From NCBI RefSeq assembly GCF_018986435.1, contig NZ_JAHMIN010000019.1, positions 69,281 to 133,280 of the forward strand: a DNA stretch of 64,000 nt, read 5' to 3'. Positions 33,601-43,736 of the stretch are shown here, piece by piece. The position numbers and the translations under genes were made by a program. The notes below the pieces were generated by a model. That model did not search any database. It saw only the letters and a program-made list of their open reading frames with translations, and was not told the origin of the DNA. The stretch's first letter is position 1; every line of letters begins with the position of its first letter. The stretch comes from Hahella sp. HN01. GTDB taxonomy: Bacteria; Pseudomonadota; Gammaproteobacteria; Pseudomonadales; Oleiphilaceae.

Positions 33601-35891
33601 CAGGAGGTGCGCAGCTGATTCAGGACGTCAGCTTTTTTCGCCTTATTGGAATGCAGCTCCAGGCAGAAATGGCCCAGGCCGATGTCTTTCAGTCGCCGGT
33701 GAACCACTTCCAGCGCCGCGGTTTTTTCTGACACAAACAGCACTTTCTTGCCTTTGCCCATCATGTGGGCGATAAGGTTGCCGATGGTCTGACTTTTCCC
33801 TGTTCCCGGCGGCCCGATGATGACAAAATTTTTGCCCCGATCCGCCGTGGCGATAGCGGACATCTGAGACGAGTCCGCCGGCAAAGGCGTCAGCAAATCC
33901 GCCGGCGTGTACTCTTTATCAATATCTCCAGGGTCAACAAAGCGGATATCACTCTCGTAAGGCTCTCTTGGCGTTTCCAGAAGATGCTTCACCACCGCGC
34001 TTTGTTTCAGGGACTCGGAGCGATCCACCAGATCTTTCCACATCAAGTACTTGGCGAAAGAAAAATGGCCAAGGACGACCTCCTCCACTACTTCGAATCC
34101 CGGCACGTCCTTGATCGCCTGCCTGATTTTGTTCCAGACGCCTTCCACGTCAATGCCGCTATGATCCTGCGGCAACGGCCCATGCAGGCCGCTAATTTCA
34201 ATACCGAAGTCTTTCTTCAGCATTTCCAGCAAGGTCGTATTAAATCTGGGATCGTCTTCGCTGGCGGTCATCTTGACGCCACTGCGAACGGATTTTCGCT
34301 CCAGAGAAACGGGCAACAGAATCAACGGCGCGCGGTAGCGACGGTCGTCTTTGTCCTTCTGTTTCCAGAGTAGAAAACCAATCGCCAGAAACAGGGTGTT
34401 AGAACCGCCTTCTTTAAGGGAAGTCTGCGCTTTGCGATATATTTCAACCGCGCGCTTATCCAGTTCCTCTTGTGGAATTTCAACCAGCAGCTGTTTTTTC
34501 GACAACGCGTCCCGGGCATATTCTTCCTTCAAATCGTCCCCGGTGCGTTGCCGATAGATATCCTGATCTTGTTCCTGAACATGAAACTTGGGGAACGGCG
34601 CGATAGAAATTCGCGCTCCTGTGGCCAAGACGTCTTCCAATGCGCCGGGATCGCTGCAGACAAAAGCCAGACTGGTTTTACCGGGCCTGTGATTAAGCAG
34701 CGGGTTACGCGCGGATAAATCCAGTAACTTGCGCTGCCAGCGTTCTAGACGACCGCTTGGGCTGCTATCGGAAAGATCTTCCTCATCGGGAACGGAATAG
34801 GAGGGCAACGACGGCGCCTCTTCTAACCCCGGCTCTATGCTCTCGTCCTCACTGCCTGACTCATCGAACAGGGATCGCGGCGTCTGCAGACTGACTGGAT
34901 TTATGCGATGCGCCCGCGCCCGGCGAATATCAATGGCCGCGACGAACTCGCTGTCTTTTTCCAACGACACCGCCTGGCTCCCGGCCTGCACCGCTTTGGA
35001 GAAAGGCGCGGCGGGATGCGACGTCACCAGCGTGGTTTCAATTAAAATAAGCTCTTTCAAAGGGATACGCTGGCGAAAAACCTCTGCTTCATACACCAGA
35101 ACGCTTGAGAGATCTTCAGGCTGCAGCCACAGCCCCACCAACGCATGCCCTTTTGTTAACACCACGATGGGATTAAGCCCGGCCTGCTCCAACGCCGCAG
35201 CGAACAGCATTGTTGTGTCCAGACAGGTGGCCACCTTGTTGGTTTCTATCTGATTCGGCAACCGAATTTTTTGACCGTTGCGCTCAAAGCTGGCGGGAGG
35301 CAGCGCATACCCTATTTGTAATTTGACAATGGCGGAGTAAATCGCGGAGGCGATCAGCCATACCCGCTCCCGGCTTTTAGAGTGATAGCCGTCAATGGCG
35401 TCCGGTTTGCCCGCCTCCCTCAGCACTTTGCCGGCCTGTCCCAACAAACGATCTACAGCGGGGTCATTAGGCGTACAAAAAGCGGCTAAAAGCTCCGGCA
35501 TAAAGCCTGCGCCGCCCCATTCATTGCAGGCCAGCAACTCAACGTCAACCGCCTGCTCGGCAAGCAGCTCATCTCCGCAATTGACGCGAATCGTCACGCT
35601 CCCGCGCATGGATTCGGTCAAACCAAACAGGAAACCGCCATCCAGCTCTAGGTCACGATCCTTGATCACAACTTGTCCGTCCGCCGCAAGACTGTCTATC
35701 GTCCATGTTTTCTTTTTAAGAAACGCCGGCGTAGCGTCCAGTGTGACCACCAGATGGAGGAGATCATCCGCGCCCGAATTCTCAATTTTCAACTCGCGCA
35801 ACAGGGCGTAAGCGCTCTGATGGCAAGCAAAATTGATCTTTTCGACTAAGGTTGCGTGGATCTTGAGCGGTGACGCGTCCTGACCAGACAT
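30639..35891 (-). CDS. DUF4011 - SF1 helicase - Vsr/MTES-type nuclease, Hhe-like defence protein
   Basis: 1750 residues from ATG 35891 (GAGGGAC upstream; an ATG at 35906 has none). Residues ~185-300 look like a transglutaminase-like domain (Cys223 in ATCLDTTMLFAAALEQAG, His249 in KGHALVGLWL). DUF4011 begins near 383 (GRLERWQRKLLDLSARNPLLN). Walker A (GPPGTGKSQ, Lys699) and a DEAS box near 1330 (FDEASQITVWDAVG) mark the superfamily-1 helicase. Residues ~1625-1735 carry a Vsr/MTES-like nuclease (ESPFEIAVARAL, YRIDLGIVHPD, VECDGAMYHSS, LGWTLFRVWSTDWW). This architecture is known as the single-gene antiviral system Hhe. Alone on its transcript. Confidence 0.85.
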   Translation of the reverse strand: MSGQDASPLKIHATLVEKINFACHQSAYALLRELKIENSGADDLLHLVVTLDATPAFLKKKTWTIDSLAADGQVVIKDRDLELDGGFLFGLTESMRGSVTIRVNCGDELLAEQAVDVELLACNEWGGAGFMPELLAAFCTPNDPAVDRLLGQAGKVLREAGKPDAIDGYHSKSRERVWLIASAIYSAIVKLQIGYALPPASFERNGQKIRLPNQIETNKVATCLDTTMLFAAALEQAGLNPIVVLTKGHALVGLWLQPEDLSSVLVYEAEVFRQRIPLKELILIETTLVTSHPAAPFSKAVQAGSQAVSLEKDSEFVAAIDIRRARAHRINPVSLQTPRSLFDESGSEDESIEPGLEEAPSLPSYSVPDEEDLSDSSPSGRLERWQRKLLDLSARNPLLNHRPGKTSLAFVCSDPGALEDVLATGARISIAPFPKFHVQEQDQDIYRQRTGDDLKEEYARDALSKKQLLVEIPQEELDKRAVEIYRKAQTSLKEGGSNTLFLAIGFLLWKQKDKDDRRYRAPLILLPVSLERKSVRSGVKMTASEDDPRFNTTLLEMLKKDFGIEISGLHGPLPQDHSGIDVEGVWNKIRQAIKDVPGFEVVEEVVLGHFSFAKYLMWKDLVDRSESLKQSAVVKHLLETPREPYESDIRFVDPGDIDKEYTPADLLTPLPADSSQMSAIATADRGKNFVIIGPPGTGKSQTIGNLIAHMMGKGKKVLFVSEKTAALEVVHRRLKDIGLGHFCLELHSNKAKKADVLNQLRTSWESFSQSKVNEWQTEAERLKALRDRLNQVVNALHKRRRNGLTAHYAIGVKVRDSELAAKAKLSWPNADYHDGSQLQKLREAAELLGIQAKAVGEMVDHPLQVIAHFDWRPQWQEEVVNAARQLQAGARQAAKDLTVFEGALGVSFGGADLSKLDAVAELGQVLLDSYRTQASFALEPDGPDRLEALEEAVGQLKVYIDAQSRLSCKYEALAWKKLDADSLDVQWRDANQTWWPKSFFAKRKVLKQMRQHGALGDPDPSNDIPVLKQLRTTGDHIDRLDGMLKGLRDWNVYDSDPDVIASLKLLGSRARIAVSKLADDAEGLIFLRSKIRGLLYDANDLLAPEATVGRGIADLLASLERLKAISQPFEGLIGNTLNGYLPSNTPALEAMDALCQGIIEHHHSMKDWCGWVRRRSDALDHKMGPLVEAVEKGDVNPEDVMDIFEAAYCAWWSSAVIGEDEILRTFSSPEHESAILHFRDLDSQFSELTAQYIAAKLAGDIPDPDDIKRSSSWGVLRHELQKKTRHKPVREMMEEIPDVVTSLAPCLMMSPLSIAQFLSAEQALFDVVIFDEASQITVWDAVGSLARGKQVIVAGDPKQMPPTNFFARSDDDPDGDIDAEGDLESILDELIGASIPQRVLNLHYRSRRESLIAFSNSRYYDSSLITFPAPVHPDKGVSLVRPEGFYARGKARHNQGEAKAIVAEIVRRVTSSDAKVRAQSIGVVTFNTEQQTLIEDLLDKARSDDPSIEWAFSEESTLEPVFVKNLETVQGDERDVILFSITYGPDESDHVTMNFGPLNRNGGERRLNVAMTRARSEMIVFSTMTPERIDLSRTQARAVADLKHFLEYAERGASALGAAIHGSIGDFESPFEIAVARALQEKGWIIHPQIGVSAYRIDLGIVHPDAPGLYLAGVECDGAMYHSSAYARERDKIRQAVLEGLGWTLFRVWSTDWWTNKAKALEDLHAMLQRHLEKVREGEAQKEAGAEVVS

Positions 35892-36124
35892 GGGTTTGTC
35901 CCTCATATCGACAATACATCTATAAAACGGCGGCGATCAGCCCCTGGCGGCGGTATAAATGAGTAACATTTTCTCAGACCAGGGATTGTTGAATACAGTA
36001 TAGGGATTTGAGTTCTTCACGCAGAACTTTATTACCGGCTTGCCTGCCCTGTGTCATGGCGGCGCCGTAAACAGGGCTCGAGAGCAACCTCTTATGATTA
36101 TTAATCAGGCGAACGCTCACATCC

Positions 36125-36952
36125 TCATATTGAAAAACTCCCCAACCTCCCCCGTTGCAGCCAATTCTCCGGCGCATACTGACAAGCCCCGTCGACCACA
36201 TGAAATGTCAGAGCGATGCGGGATTTGTCGGAACGGTTGGAGGCGCTGTAGTGCGGTAGATGACCATGGAAGACCAACAGACTGCCGGCTTTGACGGGCA
36301 TGGGCGTTCCACTGTCAGTTGGCCAGGGCTGGTCGCTCAATGGCTGCATGCGCAGGTCGTCCTGTTCGCACAAATAGCGTTCGCGCAGGGGGCCTTGATG
36401 ACCGCCGGGCTCCAGCCAGAGGCAGCCGTTTTGCAAGGTGGCGTCTTCCAGGGCGAACCAGTAAGTGATGACGCTGCTGGGTTCGGTATAGAAGAACGTG
36501 GCGTCCTGATGCCAGGTGACTTCACCGCCAATTCGCGGCTGCTTGAAGATCACCATAGTCTGATATAGCGCAGGGTGCGACAGTCCCAGATCACGGGCCA
36601 AATCGCCGAACTCGGGGCGCTGCGCGAAGCGTCTGAAGACCGGGTCCAGGTCATGTAGCGCATGGCCGATTTTGTTGATGGACTGCGCCCGCGGCTGCAA
36701 CAACTCACCTTCAGGACTGAAGGCTTCCTCTTCGAAAAAGCAGCGAATCGTTTCCGCGGAACCGAGAAAATATGCGTTATTGATCTGGGCGCGATCAATG
36801 GTGGAGAAACGGGCGGCTTGCGCCAGATTATCTTCTTCGATGATCTCGTAGGCGCGTGCGATTAACGCCTCACGCTCCGGCTGCGTCACCAAATCCGGCA
36901 ACAGTAAATAACCATCCTTTGCATACTGGGCTTTTTGTTGTTCTGACAGCAT
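36125..36952 (-). CDS. Phytanoyl-CoA dioxygenase (PhyH) family protein
   Basis: 275 residues, a Fe(II)/2-oxoglutarate oxygenase. The metal triad is visible: His and Asp in TWHQDATFF, the far His in FHGHLPHYS, and the 2-oxoglutarate Arg in KSRIALTFHVV. The N-terminus MLSEQQKAQYAKDGYLLLPDL is standard for the family. Known substrates range from phytanoyl-CoA to ectoine and small natural products; this one is open. AAGGACC site. No biosynthetic partner adjoins it. Confidence 0.9.
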   Translation of the reverse strand: MLSEQQKAQYAKDGYLLLPDLVTQPEREALIARAYEIIEEDNLAQAARFSTIDRAQINNAYFLGSAETIRCFFEEEAFSPEGELLQPRAQSINKIGHALHDLDPVFRRFAQRPEFGDLARDLGLSHPALYQTMVIFKQPRIGGEVTWHQDATFFYTEPSSVITYWFALEDATLQNGCLWLEPGGHQGPLRERYLCEQDDLRMQPLSDQPWPTDSGTPMPVKAGSLLVFHGHLPHYSASNRSDKSRIALTFHVVDGACQYAPENWLQRGRLGSFSI

Positions 36953-37241
36953 CTCGTAGGTCCTTGTCTGATATCCCGGCGCAGACCAAACCTTTGGCCA
37001 TTAAACGCAGTGCGGGAATAGAGGGAGATAAATTCAAACCAGTGTAACGGATGCGTCAAATCCGCGACAACTTTAAATTTATCAGCTGGTTATGCAAGAA
37101 ACTAAAAGCGGTTGAGAGGAGGTGACGGACTGCAGAGGAAGGCGAACCAAGGCGTATCAAATTGAAAAACGCCGGCTAACCACTCACAATCAGGGAGCGA
37201 AGAATGCTCCCCGGAAAGCGGTCTGGCCGGCGGTCGATTTC

Positions 37242-37787
37242 TTATCCGAATTTCAGCTGGAATTTACTCATGTCCAGCTTGCCGACGGCTTTTTTCGGCT
37301 CACCGCCGTATATGCCGCCATACCTGCCTTTGGCCTCTCTTTCAAAGTCCGATGCGATGCCTTTCAGATCGTCGCGGCAGGCGAGCCAATGCACATGACA
37401 GACAGCGCCGTTGGGCCTGATGGAATTCAGGATATCTTTAAGGTGTACGTACCAGTGGGTGACGCGATCTTTAACGGCGCAGTTCAACTGATCACGCAAG
37501 TTAGCGCCGATATAATGTGGGGGAATCAGGGGATGCAGAGAGTCGTAGCCGACTTTGGATTTAATGCCGCCAGGGTGCGCCAGACGATAGTTGCGGCAAC
37601 GCTGGGGACCTCTTTCATGACTGAAGTCCTGATGCGCGACAGCCTGCCCGGCTCTGACCGCATTCTCCCAACTGCTGTCGAACTTTTTGGTGTGAGGACA
37701 GTAAAAATGGAGCACCACATTTCTCGGCATGTCGAAATAACCATCTTCTTCCAGCCAGCCGCCATGTCCAATCAAATAGACTTCCAT
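37242..37787 (-). CDS. Hypothetical protein, possibly Stv-like adhesin domain
   Basis: 181 residues starting MEVYLIGHGGWLEEDGYFDMPRNVVLHFYCPHTKKF, a pattern seen in the putative adhesin Stv domain. There are several cysteines and histidines (CPHT, RCRNYR, CHVHWLACRDD). No signal peptide. AAGGA precedes the ATG. A 273-codon frame on the opposite strand is longer but lacks coding character. GGGAGC/GCTCCC at 37193-37211 lies just past its stop. Family assignment is weak. Confidence 0.6.
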   Translation of the reverse strand: MEVYLIGHGGWLEEDGYFDMPRNVVLHFYCPHTKKFDSSWENAVRAGQAVAHQDFSHERGPQRCRNYRLAHPGGIKSKVGYDSLHPLIPPHYIGANLRDQLNCAVKDRVTHWYVHLKDILNSIRPNGAVCHVHWLACRDDLKGIASDFEREAKGRYGGIYGGEPKKAVGKLDMSKFQLKFG

Positions 37788-38043
37788 ATTGTTTTCCTTT
37801 TTCTTGCTGTTGATGTGTTGATAAGAATTATCAATACAGGTAGCGAGCTTTCTAAAGCGCTCCCCGTCACCAACATTACAAATCGTTACGTTTTAGTTGG
37901 GAGTAAATTTAATCTCCCGGCAGCGGCGAGCAGGGCCAGATAGGAACTGGCCCTGTCGTTTATCGAAAAGTAAAAGAATCAGGGTGGGTCTATTTTTTGG
38001 CTGACCTATTTATTGGCCGGATTGTTAACGGCCTGGAACAGGT

Positions 38044-38376
38044 TCATTTGATCAGTAGACTCTTGATAGTCAGAAATAAGCCACTTTCCAGCCCAAGGTT
38101 GGTAGTACCGATATCCATATGACTCAACCCTATCTCATCGACTCCCCTGCCGCTATAACGGACCGGACGATAGCTTTCATCCAAACCCCCCCCGAGACTA
38201 TATACCGTCGTGACGCCAAAGGGATGATATTCCTCCGTGGTTGACTGACTCAGGTTGTCTCTTTCCTGAGTATCGCTATTTACCCGAACGACGATGTCCA
38301 GTTTCTGTGGAATGCTATAGATCGCGGTATGATCAAGCTTCACCTGAATAGAAAACGGAAATAAGTCTGCAGCCAT
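38044..38376 (-). CDS. Hypothetical protein, 110 aa, with G8 tract
   Basis: Short protein (LFPFSIQVKLDHTAIYSIPQKL, then YHPFGVTTVYSLGGGLDES). No recognised family. A run of eight G codes for the glycine triplet at 38186-38193, a site where slippage would shift the frame. Ribosome site GGGGGCG. It lies on the other strand from the MarR gene, 200 bp away. Confidence 0.5.
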   Translation of the reverse strand: MAADLFPFSIQVKLDHTAIYSIPQKLDIVVRVNSDTQERDNLSQSTTEEYHPFGVTTVYSLGGGLDESYRPVRYSGRGVDEIGLSHMDIGTTNLGLESGLFLTIKSLLIK

Positions 38377-38519
38377 GACGCCCCCGCAAGGATTAGCGAT
38401 TTTGAGGAAATGAAATCAGTACGTTAGACCGAGACTGACTATACGAAAACGGTAACTTTTACCTAAATCCGCTGTCTGCGTACTTCTCCTTACCAGATTT
38501 CTCCACCGCTCACATTTAC

Positions 38520-38557
38520 TTAGCTTGCTAAGCATATTATATTGTTTAGCATGCTAA
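38520..38557. promoter_or_regulatory. Paired SlyA-like boxes
   Basis: TTAGCTTGCTAA (38520-38531) and TTAGCATGCTAA (38546-38557), 26 bp centre to centre. The SlyA consensus is TTAGCAAGCTAA, so each matches in 11 or 10 positions. The second ends 20 bp before the MarR start, so autoregulation is likely. Confidence 0.75.
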
Positions 38558-38576
38558 CTAATTTGAGCGCCACGCC

Positions 38577-39032
38577 ATGAACCCTCCCACCAATACCTTC
38601 AAAGACCTTTCCCTAGCGGAGCAGCTTGGCCGCGTTTCGCGCCTTTGGAAGATGACTGCCGACCGGGAGCTCGCCCCGCTGGGTCTGACCTACCCGCGCT
38701 GGACCGCGTTATTAAAGCTGCAGCGTCTGGGCGACAACATCAGCCAGAAGCAGTTGGCGGAGGCGCTGGAAATTGAGTTGGCGTCGCTGATGCGCACGTT
38801 AAAGCAGCTGGAGGATCAATCTCTTATCCAGCGACATTGTTGTACTCACGACAAACGGGCGCGCATCGTAAGCCTGACGGATGCAGGCAAGTCACTGATC
38901 GCGCAAATGGAAGCCCACATACTCAAAGTGCGCCGGCGCTTGCTGAATCAAATCAGTGAAAACGATCAGAAAAAGCTCGGCGTCATGTTGGAGCAAATCG
39001 CCTTGAATGCCCTTGAGTTTCAGAACCCGTAG
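38577..39032 (+). CDS. SlyA-like MarR-family regulator
   Basis: 151 residues. The winged helix unit reads SQKQLAEALEIELASLMRTLKQLEDQSLIQRHCCTHDKRARIVSLTDAGKSL, the classic MarR recognition helix and wing, with SlyA-like spacing. Dimerising helices flank it. It represses or activates by binding the paired TTAGC-N2-GCTAA boxes in its own promoter. First gene of an efflux transcript (HlyD/EmrA-like 25 bp downstream). Confidence 0.93.
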   Translation: MNPPTNTFKDLSLAEQLGRVSRLWKMTADRELAPLGLTYPRWTALLKLQRLGDNISQKQLAEALEIELASLMRTLKQLEDQSLIQRHCCTHDKRARIVSLTDAGKSLIAQMEAHILKVRRRLLNQISENDQKKLGVMLEQIALNALEFQNP

Positions 39033-39057
39033 TCCCTTTTGAAAGAAGTAAGAGTTT

Positions 39058-40116
39058 ATGACCCCCGATCAAAAATTCGCGCAGTGGATAAAGTACTCCT
39101 GCATCGCTTTCGTTCTTGTTTTCGCCTACTTTCTTATCGCCGACATCGCCATGCCGCTGACGCCGCAGGCCATGGCGACGCGTATCGTCACCAAGGTGGC
39201 GCCGCGCATCAGCGGTCCCATCACAGCGGTTTATGTAGAGAATAATCAGCCGGTGCGCAAAGGCGATATTCTCTTCGACATCGACCCAGAACCTTTCAAG
39301 ATCGCCGTCGAGCAGGCGCAGCTGAATCTGGAGCGGGTTAAACAAAACAACGCGCAACTGGATGCCTCCATCGCCGCCGCCAAAGCGGATGTGGAAGCAG
39401 CATCGGCGACGTTGAGTCAGAAAAACCGCGAAGCCCTGCGCTTGAAAACCTTGTTCCAACGCAATGTCGTATCTCAGCAGCAGCTAGACAAGGCGGAAAG
39501 CGACGCAACCACCGCCCAGGCGAAGTTGACGTCGGTGAAAGCGCACCTGAAAGAACTGGAAGTCAGCCGGGGCGAGCTTAGCGACGCCAACCTGACCATT
39601 CGCACCGCAGAAACTCAGTTAAAGCAGGCGCAATTGAATCTCTCCTACACCCGGATAAAGGCAGAGGAAGATGGCGTTATCACCAACCTGCAACTTGAGG
39701 CGGGCGCCTACGCTGTCGCGGGGGCGCCGTTGGTGGCGCTGGTATCCGACAACCTGGACGTCATCGCTGACTTTCGCGAAAAAAGTCTGCGTAACTTTGA
39801 CTTGAACAATGAAGCGCTGGTCGCTTTCGACGGCAAACCCGGACAGGTATTCCAGGCCCGCGTCAGCAGTCTCGACGCGGGCGTCAGCGCTGGCCAGTTC
39901 GATGCGGACGGTCGTCTGGCGACGCCCACGCAATCCAACCGCTGGGTGCGCGATGCGCAGCGTATGCGTTTGCATCTGCAACTGGACGCCGCTGATGCGC
40001 AACAACTGCCATCTGGCGCACGCGCTACGGTTCAACTGCTGCCGGATGGGGCGATTTTCTCCACCTTCGCCAAGGCGCAGATTCGTTTCCTCAGCTTGTT
40101 GCACTACATCTACTAA
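39058..40116 (+). CDS. HlyD/EmrA-family membrane fusion protein
   Basis: 352 residues. One N-terminal membrane segment (IKYSCIAFVLVFAYFLIADIAMPL), then the biotinyl-lipoyl half (VAPRISGPITAVYVENNQPVRKGDILFDID), a long coiled coil (~75-190) and the second lipoyl half with YTRIKAEEDGVITNL. Periplasmic adaptor linking an inner-membrane pump to an outer-membrane exit. The pump partner is the DUF2955 protein 12 bp downstream, a pairing seen in AaeA-type systems. Confidence 0.93.
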   Translation: MTPDQKFAQWIKYSCIAFVLVFAYFLIADIAMPLTPQAMATRIVTKVAPRISGPITAVYVENNQPVRKGDILFDIDPEPFKIAVEQAQLNLERVKQNNAQLDASIAAAKADVEAASATLSQKNREALRLKTLFQRNVVSQQQLDKAESDATTAQAKLTSVKAHLKELEVSRGELSDANLTIRTAETQLKQAQLNLSYTRIKAEEDGVITNLQLEAGAYAVAGAPLVALVSDNLDVIADFREKSLRNFDLNNEALVAFDGKPGQVFQARVSSLDAGVSAGQFDADGRLATPTQSNRWVRDAQRMRLHLQLDAADAQQLPSGARATVQLLPDGAIFSTFAKAQIRFLSLLHYIY

Positions 40117-40128
40117 GCAGGCGTCGTT

Positions 40129-41163
40129 ATGCGATTATGGGATCATCCACTCTCAGAGAATGACTTGCGTCAGAGCCTGCGCATCGCCACCGGCGCGGTG
40201 TTGGGGTTCACTATCAGTAAGTTGTTTGGCTGGAACTATGGCGTCTTCTTCACCGTCACGCCGGTATTGCTGCTTGGTCTGGCGCCGGTGATGAACGCGC
40301 ACCTGGCGCGCCAACTGGTGGCGTCATCGGCGATCTGCGGCCTGGAAGTCGCTCTGCTGGGAGGCCTGTTCGGCGCGCATCCCGGAATCATGACCCTGAT
40401 CGCTTTCGGGCTGTTTCTGTATAAATTCGCCTGCATGTCCAAAGGCCCATTGTTTCTGTTCGGCGCCAACAGCGTGCTCAGTTTAAGCATCATGCTGCAC
40501 TTCGCCAGCTATCCTGGGGTGGACCTGAATGATCTGGTGGTCAGCAACATTCTGGCGGGACTGCTGTCCGTATTGATCGCCTACCTTGCCACCTTTTTAA
40601 TACCGGACGCCACCCCTCGCATGCCTCCTCCACAACCGGCTGAGCCAAAGGGATCTCATCGCATGCGCCATGAAGCGCTGATGGGCGCGACGCTGGCGAC
40701 CCTGTCGTTTCTGGTGTTTCAGATATTTGATCTGAATGACTCCATGTCCGCTCAAGCAACCACCTTACTGCTGTTGTTTCCCATGCACTGGAACGGCGCG
40801 CTGGGCTACGCCCGCAAACGCGCCATGGGGACTCTGCTGGGCGTCGCCTTTGGCTTGCTGTGTCAGGTGATTCTGTATGATTGGACTGGCGTATTGCTGC
40901 TGGTGATCCCGCTACTGTGGATTGGCGCATTGTTCTTCAGCTATCTGCATGTCAAAGAATCCAGCGGCTCCGGGGCGGGATTCGGCGGGCTGACCACACT
41001 GGGCATCCTGTTCGGCCAGTATCTATCCCCCACCAACGACCTGGTTTTCAGCGGGCTCTACCGAATCAGCAGTATTTTCTTCGCCATCGTAGTGACCTTA
41101 CTCGCCACTTATCTGGTGCATCGCATATTGAACCAGTTTGCGGCGACGCGGTTTAGTCATTGA
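40129..41163 (+). CDS. DUF2955/FUSC-like inner-membrane pump
   Basis: 344 residues with ~10 membrane segments in two halves separated by a Pro-rich cytosolic stretch near PRMPPPQPAEPKGSHRMR. The first half begins LRIATGAVLGFTISKLFGW, typical of FUSC-like aromatic-acid exporters. Works with the HlyD-type protein upstream. The substrate is unknown but organic acids fit the family. Ends before a strong bidirectional terminator. Confidence 0.88.
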   Translation: MRLWDHPLSENDLRQSLRIATGAVLGFTISKLFGWNYGVFFTVTPVLLLGLAPVMNAHLARQLVASSAICGLEVALLGGLFGAHPGIMTLIAFGLFLYKFACMSKGPLFLFGANSVLSLSIMLHFASYPGVDLNDLVVSNILAGLLSVLIAYLATFLIPDATPRMPPPQPAEPKGSHRMRHEALMGATLATLSFLVFQIFDLNDSMSAQATTLLLLFPMHWNGALGYARKRAMGTLLGVAFGLLCQVILYDWTGVLLLVIPLLWIGALFFSYLHVKESSGSGAGFGGLTTLGILFGQYLSPTNDLVFSGLYRISSIFFAIVVTLLATYLVHRILNQFAATRFSH

Positions 41164-41189
41164 GGTGATTTTCTATTTAGCCATAACGA

Positions 41190-41219
41190 AAAAAGGGAGC
41201 AACGATTGCTCCCTTTTTC
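41190..41219. terminator. Bidirectional terminator between DUF2955 and icd
   Basis: AAAAGGGAGCAA / TTGCTCCCTTTT with a 3-nt loop; A-tract on one side and T-tract on the other serve both convergent genes. Confidence 0.9.
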
Positions 41220-41280
41220 TTAAGCCTGTTCGGCGGACGTCACTTACGACTTACATAAGCAACGTAGCTCCGAAAGTCGC

Positions 41281-43509
<2,229 letters not shown>

Positions 43510-43736
43510 CTAAGTTTGTGGAAAGGTCACCCAGTGTGGCAAAACGAACAGCTTTTGACCGTCGCTTTTTTATACACAAAAGGTAGTGTAAATTTTTGGC
43601 GCCGCATTATACCCGAAAACCGCACTTATTTTATATAAGTTCTATTAAAGGCGAGAACAACTTACCGCTGTTCACAACGCCGCCAATTGTCAAAAAACTC
43701 TGCTTCTACAGGGAGGGTTTGATCGATAAGAGTAGG

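Noticed and set aside
37122-37943. A 273-codon plus-strand frame over the Stv-like gene
   Set aside because: The minus-strand frame has a ribosome site and a more natural protein sequence.
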